Assembly (NCBI RefSeq): GCF_900105925.1
Contig: NZ_LT629791.1
Coordinates: 3,507,278 to 3,571,277, forward strand
Reading direction: 5' to 3'
Source: Jiangella alkaliphila
Lineage (GTDB): Bacteria > Actinomycetota > Actinomycetes > Jiangellales > Jiangellaceae
Length of the DNA stretch: 64,000 bases
The notes beneath the pieces are model-generated. The model was given only the letters and a program-made list of their open reading frames with translations. It had not been told where the DNA came from and ran no database searches. Positions within the stretch are counted from its first letter, which is position 1, and every line of letters begins with the position of its first letter. A program made the position numbers and the translations under genes. Positions 7,631-15,933 of this stretch are shown in pieces.

Positions 7631-9043
7631 TCAGCCGGCCTCGACCATGGCGCTGACGTTGTTGTTCGCCGTCTCGAGCAGGGCGTCGATGTCGGCGTTC
7701 TCGTCGGTCAGCACGGCCTGCACGACGGCGTCGAGCTCGGCGTAGAGCTCTTGGGCGCCCACCGGCGGCTCCGGCACCAGCGGCTGGTCCAGGATGCTCT
7801 CCTTGAACGGCATCATCTGCTGCAGCGGCACGTTGACCAGGTCGGCGACCCAGGCGTCGGACTCCGCCAGCTGCTCGGCGCCGAAGATCGGCAGCGCCGG
7901 GGTGCCCAGCGGGGCGTCCGTCGCGACCAGCGCCTCGGCGTCGGCGATCGCGGCGTCCTGCTGGGTCAGCTTGCTCATGTAGAAGAAGTCGATCCACTTG
8001 ACCGCGGCGTCGCGCTCGGCCTCGCTGGCGTCCGGCTGGACCCCGACGATCGTCCCGCCGCCCAGCACACCGGCGTCGTCGCCTTCGAGCGGCAGCACCG
8101 TCAGCCCGTAGTTGGCCGGGTCGATGCTGTTCTCCGTCACGAGGCTGTTGTAGACGTCGGAGCCGCCGATGTACATGCCCGCCTGCCCGGCGGCGAAGGC
8201 CTGGTTGATCGTGCCCCAGTCGAACAGGAAGTTGTCGCCCATGGAGTCGTCCTCCCAGCGCATCTGGCGCAGCAGCTCCAGCGCCTGCCGGGTGCCGTCG
8301 TTGTTCAGCGTGGCGGTGACATCGTCGCCGCTGCCCTCCTCCATGCGGCCGCCCAGCGCGTAGGTGAGCGTGGTGAGGATCCAGCCGCCGGTGTTGTTCT
8401 GGCTCATCTGGATGAAGCCGGCCTGGCCGGTGGCCTCGGCGATCGCGTCGGAGGCCTCGCGGACCTCGGCCCAGCTGGTCGGCGGCTGGTCCGGGTCGAG
8501 GCCGGCCTGCTCGAACATGGCCCGGTTGTAATGCAGGCCCATGCCGTACGCGGCGGTCGGGACGGCGAAGATGCTGCCGCTCTCGTCCTGGGCGACCTCG
8601 ATGACGCTCGGGTTGAAGGCGTCGGCGTAGGGGAGTTCCTCCACCTCGGCGGTGATGTCGGCCAGCTGGCCGCGCTCGATCATCGACTGGGCGTAGGTGA
8701 ACGGGACCTCGAACGTGGTCGGCAGAGTGCCGCCCGCGAGCTGGGCCGCGAACGTCGTCACGTCCCACTCGAACTCGTTGGGCTCGATGGTGATGTTCGG
8801 GTTGGCCTGCTCGAACTCCTCGACACGGGCGAGGAACGCCTCGCGGGTCGCGGACTCCGTGGCCGGCGGCAGGTTGCTCACGCTGATGGTGACGGCCTCG
8901 TCCTCGCCGCCCCCGTCCTCGCTGCCCTGGCCGTTGCCGCCGTCGGCCGCGGGCTCGTCGTCGTCGGAGCCGCAGGCCGCCATCAGGCTCAGCGCCATCA
9001 CCGCCGCGGCCACGGCGCCCAGGTGTCTGCGTGTGCTGCTCAT
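7631..9043 (-). CDS. Extracellular sugar-binding lipoprotein of ABC transporter
   Basis: 470 aa. It begins MSSTRRHLG, with a hydrophobic stretch and a lipobox LMAAC followed by an acidic, glycine-rich linker, so it should be a lipid-anchored extracytoplasmic protein. The body is a family-1 solute-binding fold (MalE/UgpB-like, SBP_bac_1). The ATG at 9043 is preferred over the in-frame ATG at 9055 because GGAG stands 6 bases before it. It is transcribed after the GH13 glucosidase and before the two permeases. The ligand is probably a malto- or nigero-oligosaccharide, inferred from the neighbours. Confidence 0.92.
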   Translation of the reverse strand: MSSTRRHLGAVAAAVMALSLMAACGSDDDEPAADGGNGQGSEDGGGEDEAVTISVSNLPPATESATREAFLARVEEFEQANPNITIEPNEFEWDVTTFAAQLAGGTLPTTFEVPFTYAQSMIERGQLADITAEVEELPYADAFNPSVIEVAQDESGSIFAVPTAAYGMGLHYNRAMFEQAGLDPDQPPTSWAEVREASDAIAEATGQAGFIQMSQNNTGGWILTTLTYALGGRMEEGSGDDVTATLNNDGTRQALELLRQMRWEDDSMGDNFLFDWGTINQAFAAGQAGMYIGGSDVYNSLVTENSIDPANYGLTVLPLEGDDAGVLGGGTIVGVQPDASEAERDAAVKWIDFFYMSKLTQQDAAIADAEALVATDAPLGTPALPIFGAEQLAESDAWVADLVNVPLQQMMPFKESILDQPLVPEPPVGAQELYAELDAVVQAVLTDENADIDALLETANNNVSAMVEAG

Positions 9044-9093
9044 CTCGTGCTCCATCCCTTGGTGCCGCTGCGTTGCGGCGTTGTCGGGGCTCA

Positions 9094-10752
9094 CTACTCG
9101 GGGGTGTCGTGGGTGGGCAGGCGTAGCCAGACGGCGGCGTCGGAATCGAGCCGGCCGTCCTCGAGGTCCGCGCTGGCGAGCAGGACCTCCTCGTGCGCGG
9201 GTAGGTCGACGGGGTCCGCCGACAGGTTGACGACGCACGCGACGTCGTCGCCGCGGCGGAACGCGAGCACGTCGGCCGGGGTGTCCAGCCAGGTCAGCGT
9301 GCCGTCGCCGAGCGCGGGCGCGGCCTTGCGCACCCGCAGCGCGTCCCGGTACAGGCGGAGGGTCGACGCGGGGTCGGCCTGCTGCGCCTCCACCGTCAGG
9401 TCCGCCCAGGTCGCCGGCTGGGGCAGCCAGGGCTCGCCGGTCGCGTCGTCCGGGCTGAACCCGTACGGCGGCGCGGTGCCGCTCCACGGGACCGGCACCC
9501 GGGAGCCGTCGCGGCCGGGGTCGACGCCGCCGGAGCGGAAGTGCATGGGGTCCTGGATGCGGTCCGGGTCGATGTCCTCGACCTCCGGCAGCCCCAGCTC
9601 CTCGCCCTGGTAGACGTAGGCCGAGCCGGGCAGCGCGAGCATCAGCAGTGCGGCCGCCCGGGCCCTGCGCTTGCCGAGGATGAGGTCGGACGCGGTGCCC
9701 GCGCGCTTCGTCTCGAACGCGAACGACGTGTCCGCGCGGCCGTACCGCGTCACCGGCCGGGTGACGTCGTGGTTGGACAGCACCCAGGTGGCCGGCGCGC
9801 CGACCTCCTCGTGGAGGTGCAGGCTCTGCTCGATGCTGGCGCGCAGCCGGTCCGGCTCCCACGGGCAGGCCAGGAAGTCGAAGTTGAAGACGGTGTGCAG
9901 CTCGCCCGGGCGCAGGTAGCGGGCCAGGCGCTCGAGGTCGGGCAGCCAGATCTCGCCGATCAGCGCCCGCGGCTCCGGGTAGCTGTCGGCCAGCCGCCGC
10001 CAGCTGCGGTAGATGTCGTGCACCTCGTCGCGGTCGGTGTGCACGTGCTGGCCGGGGGCGTGGTCGAGGTCGAGGTCGGGCAGGTCGGCGTGCTTGGCCA
10101 GCAGCCCGGCGGAGTCGACGCGGACGCCGGCGGCGCCGCGGTCGAACCAGAACCGCAGGATCTGCTCGTGCTCGTGCCACACCAGCGGGTGGGTCCAGTT
10201 GAGGTCCGGCTGCTCCGGCGCGAACAGGTGCAGGTACCACTCGCCGGGCGTGCCGTCGGCGTTCTTCGTGCGGGTCCAGGCCGAGCCGCCGAAGATCGAG
10301 CTCCAGTCGTTCGGCGGCTCCGCGCCGTCGGCGCCGCGGCCGGGCCGGAACCAGAACCGCTGCCGGGCCGGCGACCCGGGCGGGGCGTCCAGCGCGGCCT
10401 GGAACCACGTGTGCTGGTCGGACACGTGGTTCGGGACGATGTCGACGATGGTGCGCAGACCCAGCTCGCGTGCTTCGGCGATGAGCTCCTCGGCCTGCCG
10501 CAAGGTGCCGTAGGCGGGGTCGATGTCGCGGTAGTCGGCCACGTCGTAGCCGCCGTCGGCCATCGGCGACGGGTACCACGGGCTGAACCAGAGCGCGTCG
10601 ACGCCCAGGTCGGCGAGGTAGCGCAGCCTGGCCCGGACGCCGGCCAGGTCGCCGGTGCCGTCGCCGTTCCCGTCGGCGAAGCTGCGCACGTAGACCTGGT
10701 AGATGACGGCACTGCGCCACCAGGCGTCGTCGTCGAAGCGTCGCTGATCCAT
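9094..10752 (-). CDS. GH13 alpha-glucosidase (oligo-1,6-glucosidase/alpha-amylase family), cytoplasmic
   Basis: 552 aa from the ATG that begins MDQRRFDDDAWW; it has no signal peptide, so the enzyme acts inside the cell on imported oligosaccharides. GH13 regions are clear: DIVPNHVSDQH (region I), GVRVDSAGL with nucleophile D213, LIGEIWLPD with acid/base E267 and VLSNHDVTR with transition-state D329. The N-terminus (AVIYQVYVRSFADGNGDGTGD) is typical of exo-acting alpha-glucosidases. It is the first structural gene after the divergently spaced lacI gene and shares a 19-bp promoter motif with it (10783-10801). Exact linkage preference (alpha-1,4, -1,3 or -1,6) cannot be read from the sequence. 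Confidence 0.93.
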   Translation of the reverse strand: MDQRRFDDDAWWRSAVIYQVYVRSFADGNGDGTGDLAGVRARLRYLADLGVDALWFSPWYPSPMADGGYDVADYRDIDPAYGTLRQAEELIAEARELGLRTIVDIVPNHVSDQHTWFQAALDAPPGSPARQRFWFRPGRGADGAEPPNDWSSIFGGSAWTRTKNADGTPGEWYLHLFAPEQPDLNWTHPLVWHEHEQILRFWFDRGAAGVRVDSAGLLAKHADLPDLDLDHAPGQHVHTDRDEVHDIYRSWRRLADSYPEPRALIGEIWLPDLERLARYLRPGELHTVFNFDFLACPWEPDRLRASIEQSLHLHEEVGAPATWVLSNHDVTRPVTRYGRADTSFAFETKRAGTASDLILGKRRARAAALLMLALPGSAYVYQGEELGLPEVEDIDPDRIQDPMHFRSGGVDPGRDGSRVPVPWSGTAPPYGFSPDDATGEPWLPQPATWADLTVEAQQADPASTLRLYRDALRVRKAAPALGDGTLTWLDTPADVLAFRRGDDVACVVNLSADPVDLPAHEEVLLASADLEDGRLDSDAAVWLRLPTHDTPE

Positions 10753-10782
10753 GGCGGTCACGTTAACGACGGCGATATTCGT

Positions 10783-10801
10783 GCGCAAGACTTCGACAGG
10801 A
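10783..10801 (-). promoter_or_regulatory. Candidate LacI operator before the glucosidase operon
   Basis: On the plus strand GCGCAAG, four bases, then CGACAGGA. The same arrangement with a different 4-base spacer is found at 11851-11869 before the lacI gene: 15 of 19 positions identical, the four differences all in the spacer. An adjacent palindrome GTTGTAACAAC lies at 10803-10813. Together they make a good candidate for operator and promoter elements of the sugar operon. Confidence 0.5.
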
Positions 10802-10837
10802 AGTTGTAACAACACGATGAGGTTACGACGGCTCGTC

Positions 10838-11848
10838 TCAGTCGCGCGGCGGCGGCGCCGTCGAGCCGCGGACCACCAGTTCTGGCTCGAAGAGCAGCTC
10901 GTCGGACTCGACCCGGTGCCCGTTGATCAGCCCGACCAGCAGGTCGACAGTGGCCTTGCCCATCGCCTCGATCGGCTGGCGGACCGTCGTGAGCGGCGGC
11001 TCGGTGCAGTTCATCAGGGCGGAGTCGTCGTAGCCGACGACGGAGAGGTCTTGCGGGACGCGCAGGCCGGCCCGCTTGGCGGCGCGGATGGCGCCGAGGG
11101 CCATGGGGTCGCTGCCGCAGATGACCGCGGTGACGCCGCGGCGCAGCAGCCGGGTGGCGGCGGCCTGTCCGCCCTCGAGCGAGTGCATGGCGTGCTCGAC
11201 GTGGTCGTCGGGCAGTTCGAGGCCGGCGGTGGCCAGCCTGGCGTGCGCGGCGGCCAGCTTGCGCTGCGACGGGACGTGGTCGGTGGGCCCGAGGATCAGG
11301 CCGATCTTCGTGTGCCCGAGCGACAGCAGATGGCCCGCCGCCTGCTCCGTCGCCACCGCGTCGTCGCAGCTCACCCGCGGAAACGGCAGCTCGTCGATGC
11401 CCGCGTTGACCATGACGGTGGGCAGCTTGCGCTCGATCAGCCGGGCGTAGTGGTCGTGCGCGCCGTTGCGGCCGCTGTACAGGCCGCCGGCGAACAGCAC
11501 ACCCGACACCCGCTGCTGGAAGAGCAGCTCGATGTAGTCGGCCTCCGACACCCCGCCGACGGTCTGCGTGCACAGCACCGGCGTCAGCCCCTGCTGTGCC
11601 AGCGACCCGCCCACGACGTCGGCGAACGCGGGGAAGATGGGGTTCTGAAGCTCCGGCAGGACCAGCCCCACCAGCCGCGCCCGTTCCCCCCGCAGCTTCG
11701 TCGGCCGCTCGTACCCCAGCACGTCGAGCGCCGTCAGCACCGCCTCGCGGGTCGCCTCCGACACCCCCGGGCGGCCGTTGAGCACCCGGCTCACGGTCGC
11801 CTCGCTCACGCCGACCTTCGCGGCCACCTCAGTCAGTCGTCCAGCCAT
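10838..11848 (-). CDS. LacI-family transcriptional repressor of the sugar locus
   Basis: 336 aa from MAGRLTEV; an in-frame ATG at 11860 would add four residues. The N-terminal HTH (TEVAAKVGVSEATVSRVLNG) and hinge helix are canonical, followed by a periplasmic-binding-like sugar-sensing domain (about 60-335). It probably represses the glucosidase and ABC genes immediately downstream until an alpha-glucoside inducer binds. There is no Shine-Dalgarno before the start; a TATGCT box ends 7 bases upstream of ATG 11848, which suggests a leaderless mRNA. That box lies inside the motif shared with the glucosidase promoter, which fits autoregulation. Confidence 0.92.
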   Translation of the reverse strand: MAGRLTEVAAKVGVSEATVSRVLNGRPGVSEATREAVLTALDVLGYERPTKLRGERARLVGLVLPELQNPIFPAFADVVGGSLAQQGLTPVLCTQTVGGVSEADYIELLFQQRVSGVLFAGGLYSGRNGAHDHYARLIERKLPTVMVNAGIDELPFPRVSCDDAVATEQAAGHLLSLGHTKIGLILGPTDHVPSQRKLAAAHARLATAGLELPDDHVEHAMHSLEGGQAAATRLLRRGVTAVICGSDPMALGAIRAAKRAGLRVPQDLSVVGYDDSALMNCTEPPLTTVRQPIEAMGKATVDLLVGLINGHRVESDELLFEPELVVRGSTAPPPRD

Positions 11849-11850
11849 GG

Positions 11851-11869
11851 GCGCAAGCATACGACAGGA
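11851..11869 (-). promoter_or_regulatory. Candidate autoregulatory LacI operator overlapping the lacI -10 box
   Basis: GCGCAAG, CATA, CGACAGGA on the plus strand, the partner of the motif at 10783-10801. The TATGCT hexamer (minus strand, 11861-11856), spaced 7 bases from the start codon, overlaps it. A bound repressor would block this promoter. Confidence 0.45.
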
Positions 11870-11916
11870 TTGTGCAAGAAGTTTGCGTCTGGGTGGCGCG
11901 CGTTTCCAGGCTCGGC

Positions 11917-12047
11917 CGCTGTCGTTGGCGGGTCAGCACCCCGCAACCTTGATGATCATGGAGAAAGTAGGCTTCCGGGTCGCCGGGGACCCGACCTTCT
12001 CCATGATCAACTCGGCGGGGCGGGGTCGCTGTCGTTGGCGGGTCAGC
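11917..12047. repeat. Palindromic element flanked by 21-bp direct repeats
   Basis: An imperfect hairpin at 11949-12010 has outer arms based on TTGATGATCATGGAGAA and its complement TTCTCCATGATCAA, and an inner stem CGGGTC/GACCCG. It is bracketed by identical 21-base direct repeats at 11917-11937 and 12027-12047 (core GCTGTCGTTGGCGGGTCAGC). The second copy overlaps the stop and last codon of the MMPL gene (stop at 12043). It may act as terminator for that gene. The 15-base core TTGATGATCATGGAG recurs in the palindrome at 22671-22728, so this is a dispersed family. Confidence 0.7.
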
Positions 12048-14178
12048 GGACGGGGCGCGGTTCCTCGGTCACCTCATCGGGCTCGTCGGCGACCTCGGCG
12101 GCCGTGGGTTCGGCGTGCTTCGACAACGCGCTCGGCCACCACATGACCCGCCCGAGGTCGAGGTTGAGCGCCGTCACGAGGATGGAGCGGACGATCAGCG
12201 TGTCGAGCAGCACGCCCAGCGCCACCGCGATCCCGATCTCCGCGAACGCCACCACCGGCAGGGTCGCCAGCACGGCGAACGTCCCCGCCAGCACGAGTCC
12301 GGCGGAGGTGATGACGCCGCCGGTGGCGGCGAGCCCGATCAGCGCGCCGCGCCTCGTCCCGTGCTGCTTGGCCTCCTCATGGACGCGCGTCATCAGGAAG
12401 ATGTTGTAGTCGATCCCCAACGCGACGAGGAACACAAAGACGAACAGCGGGAACGCGGTATCGGCGCCGGCGAACCCGAGGAGATGCTCGAAGATCAGCG
12501 AGCTCAGCCCGAGCGCCGCCGCGAAGGACAGCACGACGGTCGCGACCAGGATCAGCGGCGCGACGAACGCCCGCAGCAGGATCATGAGGATCACGAACAC
12601 CGCCACCAGCACCAGCGGCATGATCACCGTGCTGTCGCGGGCGGCCGCGTTCTTCGCGTCCAGGGCGATCGCGGTGTTGCCGCCGACCAGCGCGTCCGCG
12701 TCGGGGACGGCGTGCACGCTGTCGCGGACCGCCTCCACCGTGTCCTGCGCCGCCGGGCTGTCCGGCGCGGCGTCGAGGGTGCCCTCCATGTACACGAGGT
12801 CGCCGATGGACTCCGGTTCGGTGACCTCGGCGATGCCGTCGGTGTCCTCGAACGCCTGCCGCACGTCGTCGGCGGCGCCGGCGTTGGAGATGACGGTGAC
12901 CGGGCTGCCGGTGCCGGCCGGGAAGTGCCGGGCGAGGGCCTCCTCGCCGGCGATCGACGCGGGACGGTCGACGAAGGCGTCGGCGTTCGCGATGACGCCG
13001 GTGTTGAGGCCGAGCAGGCCGAGCGCCATCGCGCCGAGCGCCAGCGACGTCCCGATCCACACCGTCCGCGGCCGGTGCGCGATCGCCCGTCCGGTCCGCG
13101 CCCAGAACCCGCGCTCCGTCGGCTCGTCCGACCCGAACCGCGGCTTGAGCGGCCAGAACACCCACCGCCCGGAGATGACGAGCAGCGCCGGCAGCAGCGT
13201 CAGCATCGCCGCCAGGCCGATGACGATGCCGACGGCCAGCACCGGGCCCATGCCGCGGGTCGAGTTCATCTCCGCGGCCAGCAGGCACAGCATGCCGACG
13301 GTGACGGTGGCGGCGCTGGCCACGATGGCCGGACCGGCCCGGTGCAGCGCGAACGCCATCGCCTCGTGCCGGTCCTCGTGCCGGCGCAGCTCCTCGCGGT
13401 ACCGCGCGATCAGCAGCAACGCGTAGTCGGTGCTCGCGCCGAACACCAGCACCAGCAAGATCCCGGCGGTCTGCCCGTTGACGGTGACGCCGGCGTACTC
13501 GGCCAGCAGGTATACGACGGCCTGGGCGGCGGTGAGCGCGGTGAACGCCGAGAACACCGGGATGAACCACAGCACCGGGCTGCGGTAGGAGATCAGCAGG
13601 ATGACGATGACGACGCCCATCGCCGCGTAGAGCAGCGTGCCGTCGATGCCCTCGAACGCGTCGGCGAAGTCGGCGGAGACACCGGCCGGCCCGGCGACGT
13701 AGGCGGACAACCCTTCGGGCTCGTCGGCGAGGATGTCGTTCATCGCGTCGACGGCGTCGCCGAGCGCGAACCAGCCGCCGTCGCCGGGGTCGACCCGCAC
13801 GATGACCTGCAGCGCCTCGCCGTCCTCGGACGGGATCGGCCCGACGACGTCGCCGGTGACGTGCTCGACGCCGGCGAACGCCTCCGCGTCGGCGGCGGCC
13901 TTGGCCTGGTCCTCGGGCGTGATGCCGCCCTGCCGCTCGTACACGACGATGGCCGGCAGCTCCTCGCCGGTCTGGAAGGCGTCCTGCTGCGCCTCGAACA
14001 CCTGGGTCGACTCGGCCGAGCCGGGCAGCCACGAGGCGGTGTCGTTGTCCTGTGCGCCGGTCAGCTCGGCCGACAGCGGGAACCCGACACCCATGACGAC
14101 CAGCCAGAACCCCAGGACGATCCACTTGCTGCGGCGGCCGCAGACGAGCGGTCCCAGCCGGCGACGCGTACTGGCCAT
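12043..14178 (-). CDS. MMPL-family RND transporter
   Basis: 711 aa starting MASTRRRLGPL; the ATG at 14178 is preferred over ATG 14184 and GTG 14187 because GAGGAG is then correctly spaced. A first membrane segment near residues 17-37 is followed by a large extracytoplasmic loop and a cluster of five to six membrane helices, and this half-structure is repeated after residue 350, as in the MMPL/RND superfamily. Members export lipids, siderophores or drugs using proton motive force; no specific substrate is implied by the neighbours. It is a single-gene unit, with a divergent P-loop kinase gene upstream and a palindromic element downstream. Confidence 0.92.
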   Translation of the reverse strand: MASTRRRLGPLVCGRRSKWIVLGFWLVVMGVGFPLSAELTGAQDNDTASWLPGSAESTQVFEAQQDAFQTGEELPAIVVYERQGGITPEDQAKAAADAEAFAGVEHVTGDVVGPIPSEDGEALQVIVRVDPGDGGWFALGDAVDAMNDILADEPEGLSAYVAGPAGVSADFADAFEGIDGTLLYAAMGVVIVILLISYRSPVLWFIPVFSAFTALTAAQAVVYLLAEYAGVTVNGQTAGILLVLVFGASTDYALLLIARYREELRRHEDRHEAMAFALHRAGPAIVASAATVTVGMLCLLAAEMNSTRGMGPVLAVGIVIGLAAMLTLLPALLVISGRWVFWPLKPRFGSDEPTERGFWARTGRAIAHRPRTVWIGTSLALGAMALGLLGLNTGVIANADAFVDRPASIAGEEALARHFPAGTGSPVTVISNAGAADDVRQAFEDTDGIAEVTEPESIGDLVYMEGTLDAAPDSPAAQDTVEAVRDSVHAVPDADALVGGNTAIALDAKNAAARDSTVIMPLVLVAVFVILMILLRAFVAPLILVATVVLSFAAALGLSSLIFEHLLGFAGADTAFPLFVFVFLVALGIDYNIFLMTRVHEEAKQHGTRRGALIGLAATGGVITSAGLVLAGTFAVLATLPVVAFAEIGIAVALGVLLDTLIVRSILVTALNLDLGRVMWWPSALSKHAEPTAAEVADEPDEVTEEPRPVR

Positions 14179-14295
14179 AGCCATCACTCCTCGGCCGGCC
14201 GGTGCCGGCCCCCCGTGTCGGAGTTCCAGACGCGCAAGAGTCTAGGCCCGCCCGCCGGATCCGAACCCGGTGCGAACCGGATATTTTGGGGACCC

Positions 14296-14817
14296 ATGAT
14301 CGTATGGCTGAACGGCACGTTCGGGGCCGGCAAGACGACGACGGCGAAGGAGTTGACGGCGCTGCTGCCCAGCGCCCGCGTGTTCGACGCCGAGTACGTC
14401 GGCTTCATGCTCCGCCACGTCCTCGGCTCCGTGCCGGTCGACGACTTCCAAGCGCGGCCGCCGTGGCGTGGACTGGTGGTCGAGACGGCGGCGCAGGTGC
14501 ACGCCTACGTCGGCGGCACGCTGGTGGCCCCGCAGACGGTGCTGGTGGAGGAGTACTGGCAGGAGCTGCGGACCGGGCTGGAGAAGGCCGGCCTGCCGGT
14601 GCACCTCGTCCTGCTGCACACCGACGACGACACGCTGCGGCGGCGCATCGACGGCGACACCGTCGAGGCCGGCGCCCGGCAGTGGCGGCTGGACCACCTG
14701 GCGCCGTACGCGGCGGCGCTGCCGTGGCTGCGGCGTGCCGCCGACACCGTCGTCGACACCGCGCGCACGGAGCCGCGCGCCGTCGCCGAGCGCGTCGCCG
14801 CCGCCGTCAGGGTGTGA
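14296..14817 (+). CDS. P-loop kinase-like protein (TmrB/adenylylsulfate-kinase-like)
   Basis: 173 aa beginning MIVWLNGTFGAGKTTTAKEL, a Walker A motif right at the N-terminus. LRHVLGSVPVDDFQ and the RRRID segment resemble small ATP-binding proteins related to TmrB (tunicamycin resistance) and zeta-toxin or shikimate kinases. Substrate unknown. GGGG lies 5-8 bases before the ATG, and a TATTTT box ends 8 bases before it, so either a weak ribosome site or a leaderless start is possible. It overlaps the convergent GNAT gene by 11 bases. Confidence 0.8.
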   Translation: MIVWLNGTFGAGKTTTAKELTALLPSARVFDAEYVGFMLRHVLGSVPVDDFQARPPWRGLVVETAAQVHAYVGGTLVAPQTVLVEEYWQELRTGLEKAGLPVHLVLLHTDDDTLRRRIDGDTVEAGARQWRLDHLAPYAAALPWLRRAADTVVDTARTEPRAVAERVAAAVRV

Positions 14818-15889
14818 GCTTCCAGGCGCCCTCGTAGCCGATGGGCGCGAAGCCGACCGCCTCGTTGACGTCGAGCATGTGCCGGTTCTCTTCGGCGTTG
14901 AACGTGGTGACCATGGGCGAGGACGGGCTCACCTCGGCCAGCTGCTGCAGGTTGGCGACCTTGAGCAGCATGCCGAGCCGGCGGCCGCGGTGCTCGGAGA
15001 GCACCAGGGTGTCCTCCTGCGTCACCGGCCGGCGACGGTCGGCGGGCAGGTAGAGCTCGTTGTAGCCGGCCAGCCGCCCGGTCGGCACGTGCTCGGCGGC
15101 GACGGTGAGGCGCTCGCGGCCGCTGTCGGCGAGCTGGCGGTCCCAGCGGGCGACGCGGTCGGCGTCCCACCGCTCCTCGGCGTAGTCGATGCCGGCGCTG
15201 GGTGCGTCGGTGCTCATGCGCGTCTTCAGCATGGTGAGGTCGCCGACGCGGTCGGCCGGCGTCGGGCCGGTCCAGGCGACGACGCGGTAGTCGTCGCCCG
15301 CGGCGGCCTGTGCCGCGGCGCGCTGCCGCACCAGCAGCGCCGGGTCGACCGGCAGCGGCAGCGCGCTGATGCGGCCGACTTGCTCGAGCCGGTAGCCGCG
15401 GCCGAGCAGGAACCGCACGCCGGGGTCGTCGGCGGACAACCAGCCGAACCCCGTCGGCGGCTCGATGCGGCGCCCGGTGGACGGGCGGGTGTGAATGGCG
15501 TCGGCCTGCAGCGAGGGGCGGTCGGAGGCCAGCGCGATGGCCGTCAGGTGGTCGAGCAGCGCGGTGCCGATGCCACGCCGGCGGTACTCGGGCAGCACCT
15601 CGACCTCGGCCCACGACGCGCTCGCGCCCTCCTCGGCCTGCCACGACAGGATGCCGCGCGCGACGATGCGGCCGTCGACGCGGGCGACGAACAGCCGGAT
15701 CGGCTCGTCGTCCTGGACCTGGTAGACGGGCAGCAGCTCGCGCGCGGTGTAGTTCAGCGCGTCGGTGCCCATGAGGTGCGTCTCGATGGCGTTGCGGACG
15801 TCCACCATCTGGGCGAAGGCGGCCGCCTCGGGCGCGTCCACTGAGGCCGGGATCGCCAGCTCCTCGATGGTGACGGTGTCGGTGCTCAT
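14807..15889 (-). CDS. GNAT-family N-acetyltransferase with two GNAT domains
   Basis: 360 aa from MSTDTVTIEEL. The N-terminal GNAT domain contains AEVEVLPEYRRRGIGTALLDHL (acetyl-CoA pyrophosphate loop RRRGIG); a second GNAT-like half (about 190-360) has EHRGRRLGMLLKVANL. Both loops look intact. The target is unknown; mycothiol-synthase-like and antibiotic-modifying enzymes share this duplicated architecture. It is a single gene between convergent and same-strand neighbours and lacks other functional context. Confidence 0.88.
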   Translation of the reverse strand: MSTDTVTIEELAIPASVDAPEAAAFAQMVDVRNAIETHLMGTDALNYTARELLPVYQVQDDEPIRLFVARVDGRIVARGILSWQAEEGASASWAEVEVLPEYRRRGIGTALLDHLTAIALASDRPSLQADAIHTRPSTGRRIEPPTGFGWLSADDPGVRFLLGRGYRLEQVGRISALPLPVDPALLVRQRAAAQAAAGDDYRVVAWTGPTPADRVGDLTMLKTRMSTDAPSAGIDYAEERWDADRVARWDRQLADSGRERLTVAAEHVPTGRLAGYNELYLPADRRRPVTQEDTLVLSEHRGRRLGMLLKVANLQQLAEVSPSSPMVTTFNAEENRHMLDVNEAVGFAPIGYEGAWKLTP

Positions 15890-15933
15890 GAACGGCACGG
15901 TAGCCCGCCCGCGCCCGCTGGCGCACCAGGTTT

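Noticed and set aside
12115-14295. Very long open frame on the plus strand opposite the MMPL gene
   Set aside because: Arg/Asp/Glu/His-rich translation without domains; it is the antisense shadow of a clear membrane protein. Only its last 173 codons, from ATG 14296, are real (P-loop protein).
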